From Diphasiastrum complanatum (Eukaryota; Streptophyta; Lycopodiopsida; Lycopodiales; Lycopodiaceae): DNA of 64,000 bases. The notes under the pieces are model-generated. The model was not told the DNA's origin. It did not search any database and worked only from the letters and a program-made list of their open reading frames with translations. Numbering within the stretch: the first letter of the stretch is position 1; every line of letters starts with the position of its first letter. This document shows positions 44,975-57,600 of this stretch, in pieces. The translations under genes and the position numbers were made by a program. The stretch lies in assembly GCA_029204225.1 (NCBI GenBank), contig CM055092.1:45828087-45892086 (forward strand), in the 5' to 3' direction.

Positions 44975-45115
44975 ATTTGCCTTAAACTAATGAGTAAGGA
45001 AAACAATGCGGCGGGTCGAAGCCTGCCGCTGCGCCCACTCTAGTGCGCATGAATTTCTGGGGGAGTGATAGGCTGGCCGGGAGCTGACGCTGCTTACTTT
45101 GCAGAACTCTCCTAG
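44975..45115 (+). ncRNA. U12: U12 spliceosomal snRNA (minor spliceosome)
   Basis: The 5' part TGCCTTAAACTAATGAGTAA, followed by GGAAAACAA (44978-45006), matches the highly conserved U12 5' end, differing from human U12 only at a few positions. GAGTAAGGA (44992-45000) is the segment that pairs with the branch site of U12-type introns, and it is intact. Next comes a GC-rich hairpin (GCGGCGGG...CCTGCCGC, 45008-45029), then a second stem (TGCGC...GCGCA, 45030-45049). A Sm-site-like AATTTCTGG follows (45052-45060), then a 3' structured region containing TTACTTTGCAG, similar to the conserved UACUUUGCGG near the 3' end of U12. U12 RNA works in the U11/U12 di-snRNP, recognising branch sites. The 3' end near 45115 is approximate. 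No damage in conserved parts is seen, so the gene could be active. Confidence 0.88.
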
Positions 45116-45151
45116 TGCGGGCCTCCCACCACCAATCAACAATCCCAAACA

Positions 45152-45320
45152 AAAACTAGTTCACAAACTTTTTTCAATAAAAAAATAATTCACAAAACTA
45201 GTTCACAAACTTCTTCCAATAAAAAAATAATTCACAAACAAATCTTCCGAATTGATATAATTCACAAACAAATCTTCAATCAATTCGGATTTGATATGAT
45301 TCACAAACAAATCTTCCTCC
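45152..45320. repeat. Short tandem repeat downstream of U12
   Basis: Two near-identical units of about 43 bp (AACTAGTTCACAAACTTTTT..., starting near 45155 and 45198) are followed by three shorter units containing ATTCACAAACAAATCTTC. Confidence 0.65.
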
Positions 45321-45750
45321 AATCAATTTGGAACTACATAATGAACGTTTTCAAAATTGAGCTTTTTTCACACGACCACTATGAAGCAAAATTTGCATAT
45401 GCAAATGTAGTAGCCTAGTCGTTATAAATTTTTACAAAATCAGTGAATTAAGTAGTATAAAAGGTTTGATCGTTCCCCTCGAGAGAGAATAATCTCTTCC
45501 TTTGTATCATAAGTGTATGTAAGAAGGTGAACGAAACGTAATATGTAATATTCACAATGAATACTACAGCAACATATCTGGTTATCCAAAAATATTGAGT
45601 GAATTGGCGTCCAGTAACACCAACGATGAAACGATTTGGTCAAGGTTTGTGATTTTAAAGGATACTTTATCTTCCAGGCTCTTAGTATAACAGTAAGCAA
45701 TCAGATCATACAACAACTAGCAAATAGATTCATAAAAAAAAATCAGATGG
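45321..45750. other. Unassigned spacer
   Basis: No gene recognised; the gypsy-like coding region starts just beyond. Confidence 0.3.
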
Positions 45751-48229
45751 GCTTCAAATTTCCAGAAAGGGGGTGGCCCCTGGTTTGTGATCCTGATACA
45801 GCCTAATGGATCCATTTGCTTTCTGTCTTTGCATTGTTTGCTTCATGTAAAAAGAACCAATTCCTTGTGTTCGATTAAGAGGAATCATTGCAGAATCCAC
45901 CATAGTAGTAACAGTAGTAGCAACAGAAGGAACAATAGATCCAGGAGCTTGTCTGGATTGGCCTTGACACCTTGCCTATGGATCTTCTTCTTTGAAGATA
46001 TCTTCTCCTTCAAATCCTTCTAGCACTTGCTCCTCTTGTTCACGATGAGCTTTTGGTAACAAAATCACAACATCATCCAAGGTATAGCGTTTGAAATGCT
46101 CTGGCATGTCATGCTGGACTGCATCTGACTATTCTTTTTCAAAAGGAATGACCTTGGCTCTTCGTTTAGCTTTCTTGGCAAGAATCGTTCAAGAAGGTGA
46201 TGACTTTCTAGAAGATGTGGTCTTCTTTGAAGGTGACGACTTCCTGGATGGTGATGTCTTGCGAGAACTCTAACTTGAAGAATCCTCCTTGATCTTCTCT
46301 TTTCCTTTATCCAATAAAGGTGGTACATCTCTATAATCTTCTCTTCTTCGTCATTGGTCTTGTAGTCTTTTCTTTCTTTAATATAGTTGTATTCAGCAGT
46401 TTGATTGTCGATCCATCTAGAATATCGCGAACTCCAAACCTTGTGGGATCCATATGATTCAAAATCTACTCATCTGTAAGTTCTACATTTTCATTGTAAG
46501 ATAAAGCGCGAACAACATGAATGAGATCATCTTCAATAGGATATGATATTGGATCAGTTGATATCCATGCCACGTTCATCATGTTTACTGGAAATGTGAT
46601 CAGCATGTCCAAAGCTCGATCAGGTAAAAGAATCTCGCTCAGCTATGATTGATCATCACGTTGACACATATAGCCTATTGTACAATCCACTATTGCAAGA
46701 GCTTGATTCCAATTAACAGTATCTGTTTGAGAGTCATAATGAACTCCCAAAGTTTCTACTTGTGTATCACACATGTATGATCCGTTATCAATGAATCATC
46801 ATTCCCTTTTTGGACAACTGGCTTGATTGTTCAAGTGATTGGATCAACTTTGACTACACGCTCATGATTTTCAAAATGATTTTTTCGGTGCCCCAGTTAT
46901 GAATTACTTGCACAACTCGGACGTCCCAATAAGACACGATAAACATTCGACGCATCAGGTAAGTCCATTACTACAAAAGTAATGACAAATTGAACTCCAA
47001 CAATCTTGGCAAGTATATCTTCCAGTATTCCCTTAGGATAGACTATCGTTTGATCAACTAGCTTAACGACAAAAATTGTAGGCTTCATCCTTATAAGGCC
47101 CCATTTTGCACATAGCTTTGTTGAAATCAGGTTAACTCCTGAACCTCCATCTATCACGCCTGCTTCTTTACCAAACTGTCTATGTTGTATTGGCAGGGTG
47201 ATGTTTCTTTGCTCACTTTTCCAAGCTGCCCCTACATTTAGTACTTCATTTGTTTCTTCAAACTTGCACAAAAGAGTGGCTCATGATGGACTATTGTATC
47301 AATGTGAGTCAATTTTTCTATTAATGCTTCTTTTGCTTTAGGCACCAGCTTAAGAAATTCTCCCAATGTAATATCCATCTTGCTAGATAGAATATTCATG
47401 TTCAGTTATGTTTGTGGCGCTTCAGGTTTTGTCATTTCGAAGGGTTCTTCATGATGATGTAACTGCGTATTAATATTTGTTCATGGATTACGTAGATTCA
47501 ATGGTGGCACAAGAGAAGAATGGACTTCAGCTGCAACTCCAGAGGCTTCCAATTCCTCTTCTTCTTGCAATTGTTTAATCCACTGCCTCATATTTTGGTA
47601 TTTTTTTTTTCTGAGTTGAGATTCAGATACACCCCTAATGCAGTAGGTATATTAGTAGATGGCTCAGATTTCGCAAGTGCTGGATCAACTGGAACTTCTT
47701 TATGCTTTTGAGCTCTGGTAACAACCATCAATGATACACTTGGTTCAGTAGGCTGAGCTGTTGACCTCTGCTTTATTGTAATCATATTCGATGGAGCAGT
47801 AACCGGCAGTGGTTTTGGTCTTACAGAACAATCCTTGTAACAATGTCAATAACCGCATTCTCTACAAAATGGGACAATATTTTCTTTGCTCGAACATTTC
47901 GCAACTCTGTGGTTCTCTCCGCATGCAAAGCATTCAAGTGGTGCTTTGATCCATTGTCTAGCCTGTTGTTGTTGTGTAGTAGTATAGATAGCACACGACT
48001 TTGGAGGACCAATTTCTTGATCATTATTGTAATTCCATTGCTCATTACCAGCTGAAGAATATAGTTCCATTAGATTCACAACCTCACATGATTCCGAATA
48101 GATTTTGAAAAATCTGACTGAATAAGATAACCCATTATAATCTGGTAACTCTAGACGAGGTGACCTTCTAACAATAACTGGTGGGACGTTCAATGGAGCT
48201 CCAGGTGGTCCACCACCTCTTTCAACCAT
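45750..48229 (-). mobile_element. Ty3/gypsy-like gag-protease coding region, no RT seen
   Basis: Minus-strand blocks, broken by stops. At 48229-47846 there is a gag C-terminal part ending in a zinc knuckle, CFACGENHRVAKC (CX2CX4HX4C), with a second knuckle-like CRECGY/HCYKDC just after it. At 47785-47588 there is a linker. At 47271-46897 there is a retroviral-type aspartic protease: VIDGGSGVNLISTKLCAKWG with the D-G-G-S-G active-site motif (usually D-S/T-G), ending VYRVLLGRP. From 46890 to about 45754 the frame encodes no RT motif; it has TLGVHYDSQTDTVNWNQALA, then a Ser/Lys-rich SRKTSPSRKSSPSKKTTSS stretch and YQDHKPGATPFLEI at the end. This may be a gag-protease-only (nonautonomous) element or one that has lost pol. 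Confidence 0.65.
46897..47271 (-). pseudogene. Retroviral-type aspartic protease domain
   Basis: The 124-codon frame has the active-site region GVIDGGSGVNLIS (about residues 38-50), the middle ILEDILAKIVGVQFVITFVV (about residues 83-102) and the end YRVLLGRP, matching the layout of retropepsin domains in plant gypsy polyproteins. Gly instead of Ser/Thr after the catalytic Asp is unusual. It lies between a zinc-knuckle gag and a long tail without RT. Confidence 0.7.
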
Positions 48230-49621
48230 AATTGCAATTTACTAACGACAATGAGAGTGGATCTAGGTTTTTCAATCAAATCCTATCTCTGATCAAATTT
48301 GTAAAAACTCTATCACTTGACAATAATCAAATTTTTTATTTTAGAAAAAGGATATTGATCAAGTGATCGACACTTCGAAAAAAAGATAATTTTTAAAAAT
48401 CAATATCAAATTGTATCAGAATTTTGTTTGCAGCTAGATTTGGTAGATCAAGTTCAAAATAGTATTGGTGAAGGTTTCTTAGGAGAAGGTTCTTCACTGT
48501 TATTTTGGGTAAACATCACTTAACTGGCTGTTTCTAACAGATCTGGTAAGATTAACCTTCGCCGGATTGACAGTGAGTAAATCTGGTACAAATAAAACTA
48601 GGGTAGAACTGGCGAATGTTCTTCATGATGAACAATGATGTTTTTGCCCTTGGCAAGGTTTAAAATAGACTTTTCAAATGATCCTAATAGATCTAAAAAA
48701 TGATAAAATACTATATTTAGAATCCTCAAACAAGTCGGTGAAGGTTCTGGCGAAGGTTCAAGAGTAATATTGTTATATTTTTTTTTAAAAAAGCCTTTTT
48801 TTTTGACAAAAATAGGTCAAAATGACAACTGGCCTTGACTTAACGTTCGCCCAACTCATTGATTATAAAAAATAGTATGTTGGACTGACTCTGACTCTGG
48901 CTAAGGTTTAGGTGAAGGTTCTTCTCAAAGAACTAATATTTTTGTAAAAAGGTGTTAAACTTTCCACAAAAGGTTACCAACAACTAGATGAATAGTCACT
49001 TTGTCCTCCTATTTTTGATATTATTCTTTGCCGACCTGACACCTATGTGCAATAAATCGAGTGAAGGTTCTTTTTCTATTTTTAGGATTTTTGGTGGCTT
49101 TTTGATGTTTTATTGTGATTTTTGTTCCGTTCCTAGAAATCTGCAAGGAATTAACCTTCGCCCTTCAAACTGAAGATTCTCTGTATGAAAGTGGTGCTAT
49201 CCGCAACTTGGCAAAGGTTCTTTGCCAAGGAGCAAAAAGTTATCAAGACTGATGATGAATTTGCCTCCTTTTTCACCAAATCTGACAGAATTGAACGTTT
49301 TTTTTGTTGTTGTTTTCTTTGATTTCTTAGATCCAAATGGATCAAGAATTGCGATCTGGATGGCTTTCCTTGCTCAAAAATCAAATTAGATTTCAAACAA
49401 GAAAATCCACTCAAATCAAACAAGATATCTCCCAATTTAGTCCTAAAATGTAGTTTTAACCCTAGTATGCCAAAACAAGATGCCTAAATACAAGCTAACA
49501 TCCATCCTAAAATGTAGTTTTAATCCTAGTATGCCAAAACAAGCTGACTAAATGCAAGCTAATATCCAAACATGCTGAAAATTGAAAAATTGGCGTAGCT
49601 CCCTGGCAACGTCACCAAAAT
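48230..49621 (-). other. Leader of the gypsy-like element with GAAGGTTC repeats
   Basis: About 1.4 kb upstream of gag without a clean ORF. GGCGAAGGTTC or its complement recurs at least nine times (near 48468, 48487, 48553, 48609, 48741, 48755, 48911, 49061, 49151). Near 49600-49618 the minus strand reads TTTTGGTGACGTTGCCAGGG, resembling the TTTGGCGCCGTTGCCGGGG primer-site region of plant gypsy elements. Confidence 0.5.
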
Positions 49622-50520
<899 letters not shown>

Positions 50521-53500
50521 AGAAATTCAATAGATCAATGGATGCACAAACTACATCGAAAGTATCCATCGATTTTGATGCATCCGTCTTCAAAAGGCAT
50601 GTTCCAGAAAAAAAAACGATCAGATAATAGAAGCTCTTGGAAAGGAAGGATAATGGATTTTAAAGTATCAATACTGGTCAATCTATCACGAAAGTTCTAT
50701 TTCAGCACGTTTACTTCACAAGAAATTCAACATTTAGGATTTGAATCCAAATGATAGAAAAAAAAACGTAATTATAAGTTATGTGATTTAAGTGCATATT
50801 TGAATGAATTTTTTTTTTTTTATCTTAGCATAATTGACTATTTTTTTCGTTGATTTTGTAGATTTATACTCATCAAACATCGTTGAATGGCAATCTGTTC
50901 AATCTCTTGTAGGAATATTAAATGTCATACATTTTGATATCGGTCTACTTCAATATAAGAGATGGTCTCCAAAATCCCTATTGGATTCAAGAATTTTTTT
51001 TTTATTGTTTCATCTACATTCCTTGTAAAAATAATGCAAAATTTAGCTTGATGTTTTTACATTTTGATGTACATATGTAAATCACCCATGTGTGGAGCAT
51101 GTTTGTGAGTAGTAGGCCTATTTGCATTAGCCAATTCATGCTTTGGAATAGCTTGTTTTTCAAAACAATGTGAAACTAGAACAAAGCTAGTCATAGGCAT
51201 GCCAAGTGTCATCATGAGGTTGGGCCAAAATCCACTCATGACTTGTACAAATCAAAAGCATGATTAGACATAGATATTTGGATCATGACCTCTAGCTCAA
51301 TCAAAGGTCAACACATGTCATATTTTGTAGGGATGCAAAAGTGAAAGTGTGGACCTCAATCCACCACCCTCATCTCATTGATCTATAGGGTCCAATCACA
51401 TTTAGAGGTGTTCACAGATCCTGTCACTGAGAATTTGTGAAATGATTGTTTTGCTTGTTTCTTATCTCTGGTTACAACATGTTTATGCCCGTTACTAGGC
51501 GGTTTGGCATTCTTAATGTGTTCTTCTTAATACATTGCCAAATTAGGCAGAAAGATTCGGCTTATATTGTAGTAGATTTAATCCAGTCTGTCCATGGATT
51601 TCTCATAGATCACATTCACTCCATAAGCACTCACAAAACTCAAGAACTATGCAAGCCTAGAACGTCCATCTAAAGATAAGTATGCATTGCAGATGAACTC
51701 CATTCACTTCTTACTTCTAACTACTATAAAACGTTTGAAAAACAATCAAGATTCTTAGATAAATCTAATAGATCAACAGAAATGAAAGAAACAAGAAACA
51801 AGAAACTTACTAACAAGTAATCAAAGAACAAGGATCAAGAAATAACCACTTCTTGATTCTTGGTCTTCTCAAGAACATCAAGAACTGGACTATAAGGAAA
51901 TATGCAAGATCTACACCACATAATCCAGCCTATTTAGTTTACTTGAAGCTTGTTTCAAATCAAGAACAAGAAAGCAAGAATCTAATCCACTCTACTTCCA
52001 CAAACATAATGAAAAACAAGAAATTTACTCTAATTTCACAACTACATTAAGGTAGGAAAGCTGGATCATGAAAGCTTCACTCAAGAACACCAACACGATC
52101 ATGGAAGAGGTTTTGAATTTTGGCATGTAGATTTGTTGTTTGCGCATCCATTGATGACCGGTGAGAATTGAGGTAGCAATCTGGATTAAGATGATACCCT
52201 TAACTAGATATAACCAATGAGTTGACACTTCAAACAGGTTAAAATAATATGAGCTCTCAAATACTTGAAACCAGCATCTCAAGAACATTCAGATTGAAAT
52301 TTCTGGACCCAACATGTTTGAAAAAAATCAAATAGCTGCACAACATTAATAATAACCGTTCAGCCCCTTCATGCTTCCCTTGATCAAGTATGTCGATATC
52401 TTATGTTATTAAACCTTTTTTAACCAACCAAAAAAAGATTATAATAATTCTACAATTGCACCTTGTAGGTGTTACAAACAAGGTTTTACCATCGGTCGCT
52501 TGTGAGTTTAAGGCTCTAAAATGACTATGTCAAGGTATTCTATGAGGAATTATGATTGTGTGTGTGAAAACAACAAATTTACTCCACATGCATTGCCAAC
52601 ACTAGCAACAAATTGACTTGTAATGGACTAGAATGTTGTCACAAGTTTTAGGAAGTACATGTCCAATCATAACTAACATTGAAGCACAATATTTACATCT
52701 TGAGTAGGATAACAAAAAAGTGAAAAGCATGGTCCTATCACCTTTAGTTTCAAGGTGAAGACCAAATTCAAATCAAATTTCCAAAAATATTTCTTCAAAG
52801 TTTGGGTACGTCCAGAAAAACCAAATCCTGAAACTTATTCATGTTGAGCCTTTGTTTTAACTAGATTATGTTGTGCATGAATTCAAAACAACGAGATAGG
52901 TGATGAGTCTAGGATAATAACCCGTCTCATGCAAGCACCATATAACCCCACAAATATAATTCTACCTACACTGCATAAATCCAAATAGAAAGGGGTCAAA
53001 GGCACACCTAATGTGATGGGCCACTGTAGCTCTAGTTTTAAGAACTCATAAGTAGCTGTGAGCAATTAGCTTCAAGCTCTCCATGTAGTGCCTAATTCTT
53101 CCCATGCTTTGATTTCAAGATTCAATTATGATACCCGACAAATCCTGAAATCAAGTAATAGCATTAGGAACTTCTTAAACCGAATACCATTGGAACTTAC
53201 AATATGCAGCCATTATTTGGGTGGTCATGAGATTGGATCATAAATTGCTAGTTTAGGGTACAATCATGCTGTGCAGAACTATTTGTGCAGCTAAAACATA
53301 ACATTGGAAAATTTCTAATCTAGAAGAAATTTCTAAAGAAAAAGCTGGATATAACATGGCTCCCATTTTCCTTGAAGCTGATTAGACATTCGGTACACGA
53401 ATATCTGTTGAGCTGTCGGTCCATCATGGATTTTGTGATTGTTGTTGAACATGATCAAGAGTTTTGATCCTTAAAATGAGAGTTTGAAAGCAAATCTGTC

Positions 53501-54622
53501 AAGCTGTTCTTGATGAGATCGATTTGGTGCAATTGTCTCATATAGAAAGGCCGTGAACTGGCAGTGCAAAGAGAAAATGTTCGAAGGTATAGATAATGCT
53601 AAAGTTAAGAGATGCTTTTACCCAACTAGCCACTTTTTGTGATTTTTTTGCACAAGGCAGTCAAAGGGTATAGTGATGATATCTATTAGACATTAATGAT
53701 CCAGATTCAGGCTGTTCATGATGCTCACGCTCCATAAACTGTGAATCCTTTTGATTCTCCAGAAAAAGATATGAAAGAGAGCTTGCCTCCATGGGCATGC
53801 ATTTTTGCTTATGCTGAATTTAGGGTGATTGCCATTACTGGCCAACGCAGCAGAAGATCTCTTAAAACAATATTTGATCTTGATAACTCAGGACATGAGC
53901 TCCATCAACAAAAGGTGTGGATTAGTGATACAATATGATTGATTACCTCATGAGCAACTCTCAATTTTGCACAAGGGTAAATTCAAAGTGACGTAGGTTA
54001 GCTTATAACTACAATAGGCAACCAAATGAGCTCCTCTATGAGATGCAAGAATCATATAATGTGCAGAATTTACACCGCAGTACTACAGCAAGCTTCAATG
54101 AAAAACATTTCCTACGTGCACTTATGATCCTGCCAGCCAGGTATTGAGACAAAAAGTTAACTGCTGGGATTTCATTACAGCTAAAGTAAAGGCATGTCTG
54201 CCGAAAAAGTTGATGCAGATCCCTGGTTGTACTGATCTCAAAATTGACTGAAACACCATATGATTGTATGAATACAGGAAATTAATTGGTCACAGTAACA
54301 CCTCCAGCAAAATGCTCATCATTTGTCAAATCAGAGAAGTCATTTACATAAGTAAAAGTAGACACAAACAGAGCTAGTGTTGTCAAGGCAACAAGAAATA
54401 CAGCAGAAATCTAGATAAAAATTACAATAGAATTCTAGAAATGCACAACTATAGAGCCCTAAGTATCTGTTCCCACCTCGCTGACTGACCAACTGAATAC
54501 TGATCAACATGGAAGTATATGCTTCCCAAATAAATTCACTAATCATAGCAGATCAATACTGTAATATGCTCAAAGCATATCAAAGAATGACGACCTTCAC
54601 AGTAGTTCTGCAGCAAAAAACA
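50521..54622. other. Gene-free intergenic DNA
   Basis: About 4.1 kb with only short unconvincing ORFs (none with a recognised domain). It lies downstream of the ABIL gene. Confidence 0.4.
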
Positions 54623-57600
54623 TCAAAGGGCTTCATTGTGGGAATTCAGCACCTTCTTGGATTGCTTTCCACCTTTCTTCTTTCCAAGTAAAGAAAAAAG
54701 CACGCTTTTACTACGAGAGTGAGGTTGCCGCAGCTGACGGAATTTTCCTTCTTCAAATGACATCAAGGTTGAAAGAGATCTCTTGTCATCTATAACGCTC
54801 TGCAGATCTCACAAAGAATCAAACATCAATAAGAGACTCGCTTCATACATGTCCATTCATAGCAACCATTCTGCAGTTTATTTATCATCATTTCTTGGCA
54901 TCACACAAGGAATCAATAACTTGGAACATTATGCCAAATACGGAATGTCCTCTTCCAGAAAAACATGACTAATAGCTCCAACCTCCTACAAACTTGACCA
55001 CATTTGTCAGATTCGAAACAGAAATTTTTTACAGTACTGTGATTTCCCCTCGCTATCATCTAATTTCAGGATGACACACCACTTAGAAAGTACACTATTT
55101 TCAAAACATGTTCATCAGATTGACATCAAAAAGCCTAAAAGCGTAAGTTTGAACTTTGAACCAAAAGTTCTGTAAACAATAAACAATTATCTAAAAGAGC
55201 TTTTTTTGCTGTTTTGATGATCTCTGAAGGTGGGCCTATGCAAAGGATAGCAACACAAGTGCAATAACGGCTGGAATGCTGAAAATTGAAAGTCTCGTAG
55301 GCAGAGCCTTGGGACTTCATGAGTATAAAAAAGTTTTCAAGTATTTGAGGATACCTCTCATAGCTGTTCAGAATGAAGAAAGCTTTCCTGCATCAAAAAT
55401 AAGGGAAGAAAATGTGCTGCTATGATCACACTTTCACAGATATGTGCAGGATACATAATCTTCCCTATCAAAGAAAGAGAGCATTGGATATCGCATGTCT
55501 CAACATCAGGACAAGAAGATGGCATGTACTTTAGCAATTAACTTTGCACAACTCAACTTTGCACAAACATAGTTTACAGCTTAGAAGCCCGTTCCGAGCA
55601 AAAAGGGTCAGAACGTTCCGTTCCGTACGTTTCGGAATGTACTGGGTTGGAACGTTTCTTAAAAAGAAAAATACATGTGTTAAACTGGCCGCCATCTTCC
55701 TTCTTCTTTGTAATACACTGAGGGACGCTAGTGCTGGCACCTCTACGACCAGGTCTGGCACCACAGACAATACAATGGGGAAGGATTTCATAGACAATAC
55801 AACAGGGATCGCTAATATATGAAATCCTGTTTGCTTGTCTGAAGGATTTCATAGATGAAACTCTACTTAAATGTTGATAGTAAAATGAAATTTCTTAGTC
55901 ACTACATATGAAACTCAGGACTCCTCTGAAGCGCATGATAATATGTGCTCTTTGCAGCACCTGCCATTTGCATCTTCTATAGTCTTAGACACGCCACCAG
56001 AGGAGTGGCTAAACAAGGTTGCATGTTGTATTTCCCTTCGATTCTAATAACGTTACATTCTATATTTTTTGAAGAATTTAGAATAAGAAAGTCTGCAACA
56101 AAAATATCTACGTTTGGGTTCTGGAGGACGTATTTTGAGCATGTTGCAACGGGGATCATCTATGAAATCCTTCAGACAAGCAAATAGTTCGCACACAGGT
56201 TTTCTATTGAGCAGATTATTGTGTTCATCTCTGACAGTCAAACAATCATCCTGCCCATCAACTTCACGGATTAGCTACCCGGCAATCCAAATCTGGGTTG
56301 ATTTCCCCAAAACCCACCTAAGAACACTCTAAAAAAGCAAAAACAACTAAGAATGCAACTAAACTAGTTAGTGAAACCTATCTCCGGCATCGACGCCACT
56401 ATAGGATGTGTAGATTTGATGGTGAGGAGCCCTCCGCCTGTCAAAAAGGATTAGAACACTAGATAGGTACCTAACTATGCCAAGTTGCTAGATTTAGATG
56501 TTTTTTACTCTTTTTCCTAATACTACTCCACTTTAACACTACTAACCACACACACATCATGATTTGAAGTGAAAGAGAGAGAGAGAGATAGATAGATAGA
56601 AGTAAGAAGTAGAGAAAGAGGGAGAGAAAGAGAGTGAAAGGGGAGGTTAGCTCATTTGCTCATTGTGCATAACACTTGATTATATACACTCTTAAGAAAG
56701 CTTTCTTGCAAAACCCTTCTCAGCATGGAAGGAAAGCAATTGTGGACATTGATGATTGCAAAGAGAATGAAGAAAGAGATCCTATAGAGTGAAGTAGATG
56801 ACAATGATTGGGTGAGCAAGATAAAAAAGACAGCTTCAAGCAACCAAATTAATGTGGTTAGATGAGTTGTCATTTTCAGATGTTAGTAGCAAAAGGAGAT
56901 CATATAGAGAGCAAAAAGGTGTAGCAAGCATGCAGAGACAGGGATCAAGAAAGCACTATGATGGACCCACTATACTGGATGAGCATGTAGCAAGTACCGG
57001 AAAGGTTCACCGTTCACTAAAGGGTCGTTGCAATAGTGACATAAAAGGAACAAATAGAGAAGAGGTTCTGTGGTGACATAAAATGACTATGTTGTATGAT
57101 GACTGGAAAGAGTAGCACCAACAGGTGAAGATGTAAAATATTTAAAAAATAGTTGTAAGGAATGAGACTTGGATGCACACTTTGAGGCGATAAACAAGGA
57201 AGTAATCATAGAGCAAGGAAAATGTTCCCCGCCCAAAAAAAAAAAACTCACTAAACATGTGAAAGCCTTTAGCTTCATTTGCAACTAACCATCACATAGT
57301 ATTGACACAAATCACTCAGATTTTGTGTTTTTTCCAATTAAGCATATGTGCTCTCTGACAAGTTCGTAGCCATTTGCAAGAGAGACTTTTCATGGAGAAT
57401 CCAATTTAGGAGGATTAGAACATGTACATAGCATGCTAGAGAAATGTTCTTTTTTGTAAAAACATTAGTAGTGACTCAAAGATAAAAAGTTGATGAAGAT
57501 GATATGTGAATGCCAGTGCAACATCCTAGAACTATAATTTCAACAAATGCTCAAAATAAATGTATATGCAACATGAATGAGACATGATGCAAAAAGATCT

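Noticed and set aside
55531-55852. Overlapping ORFs of about 90 codons on both strands in ABIL intron 8
   Set aside because: They lie within the intron, lack domains and overlap each other; probably transposon debris.
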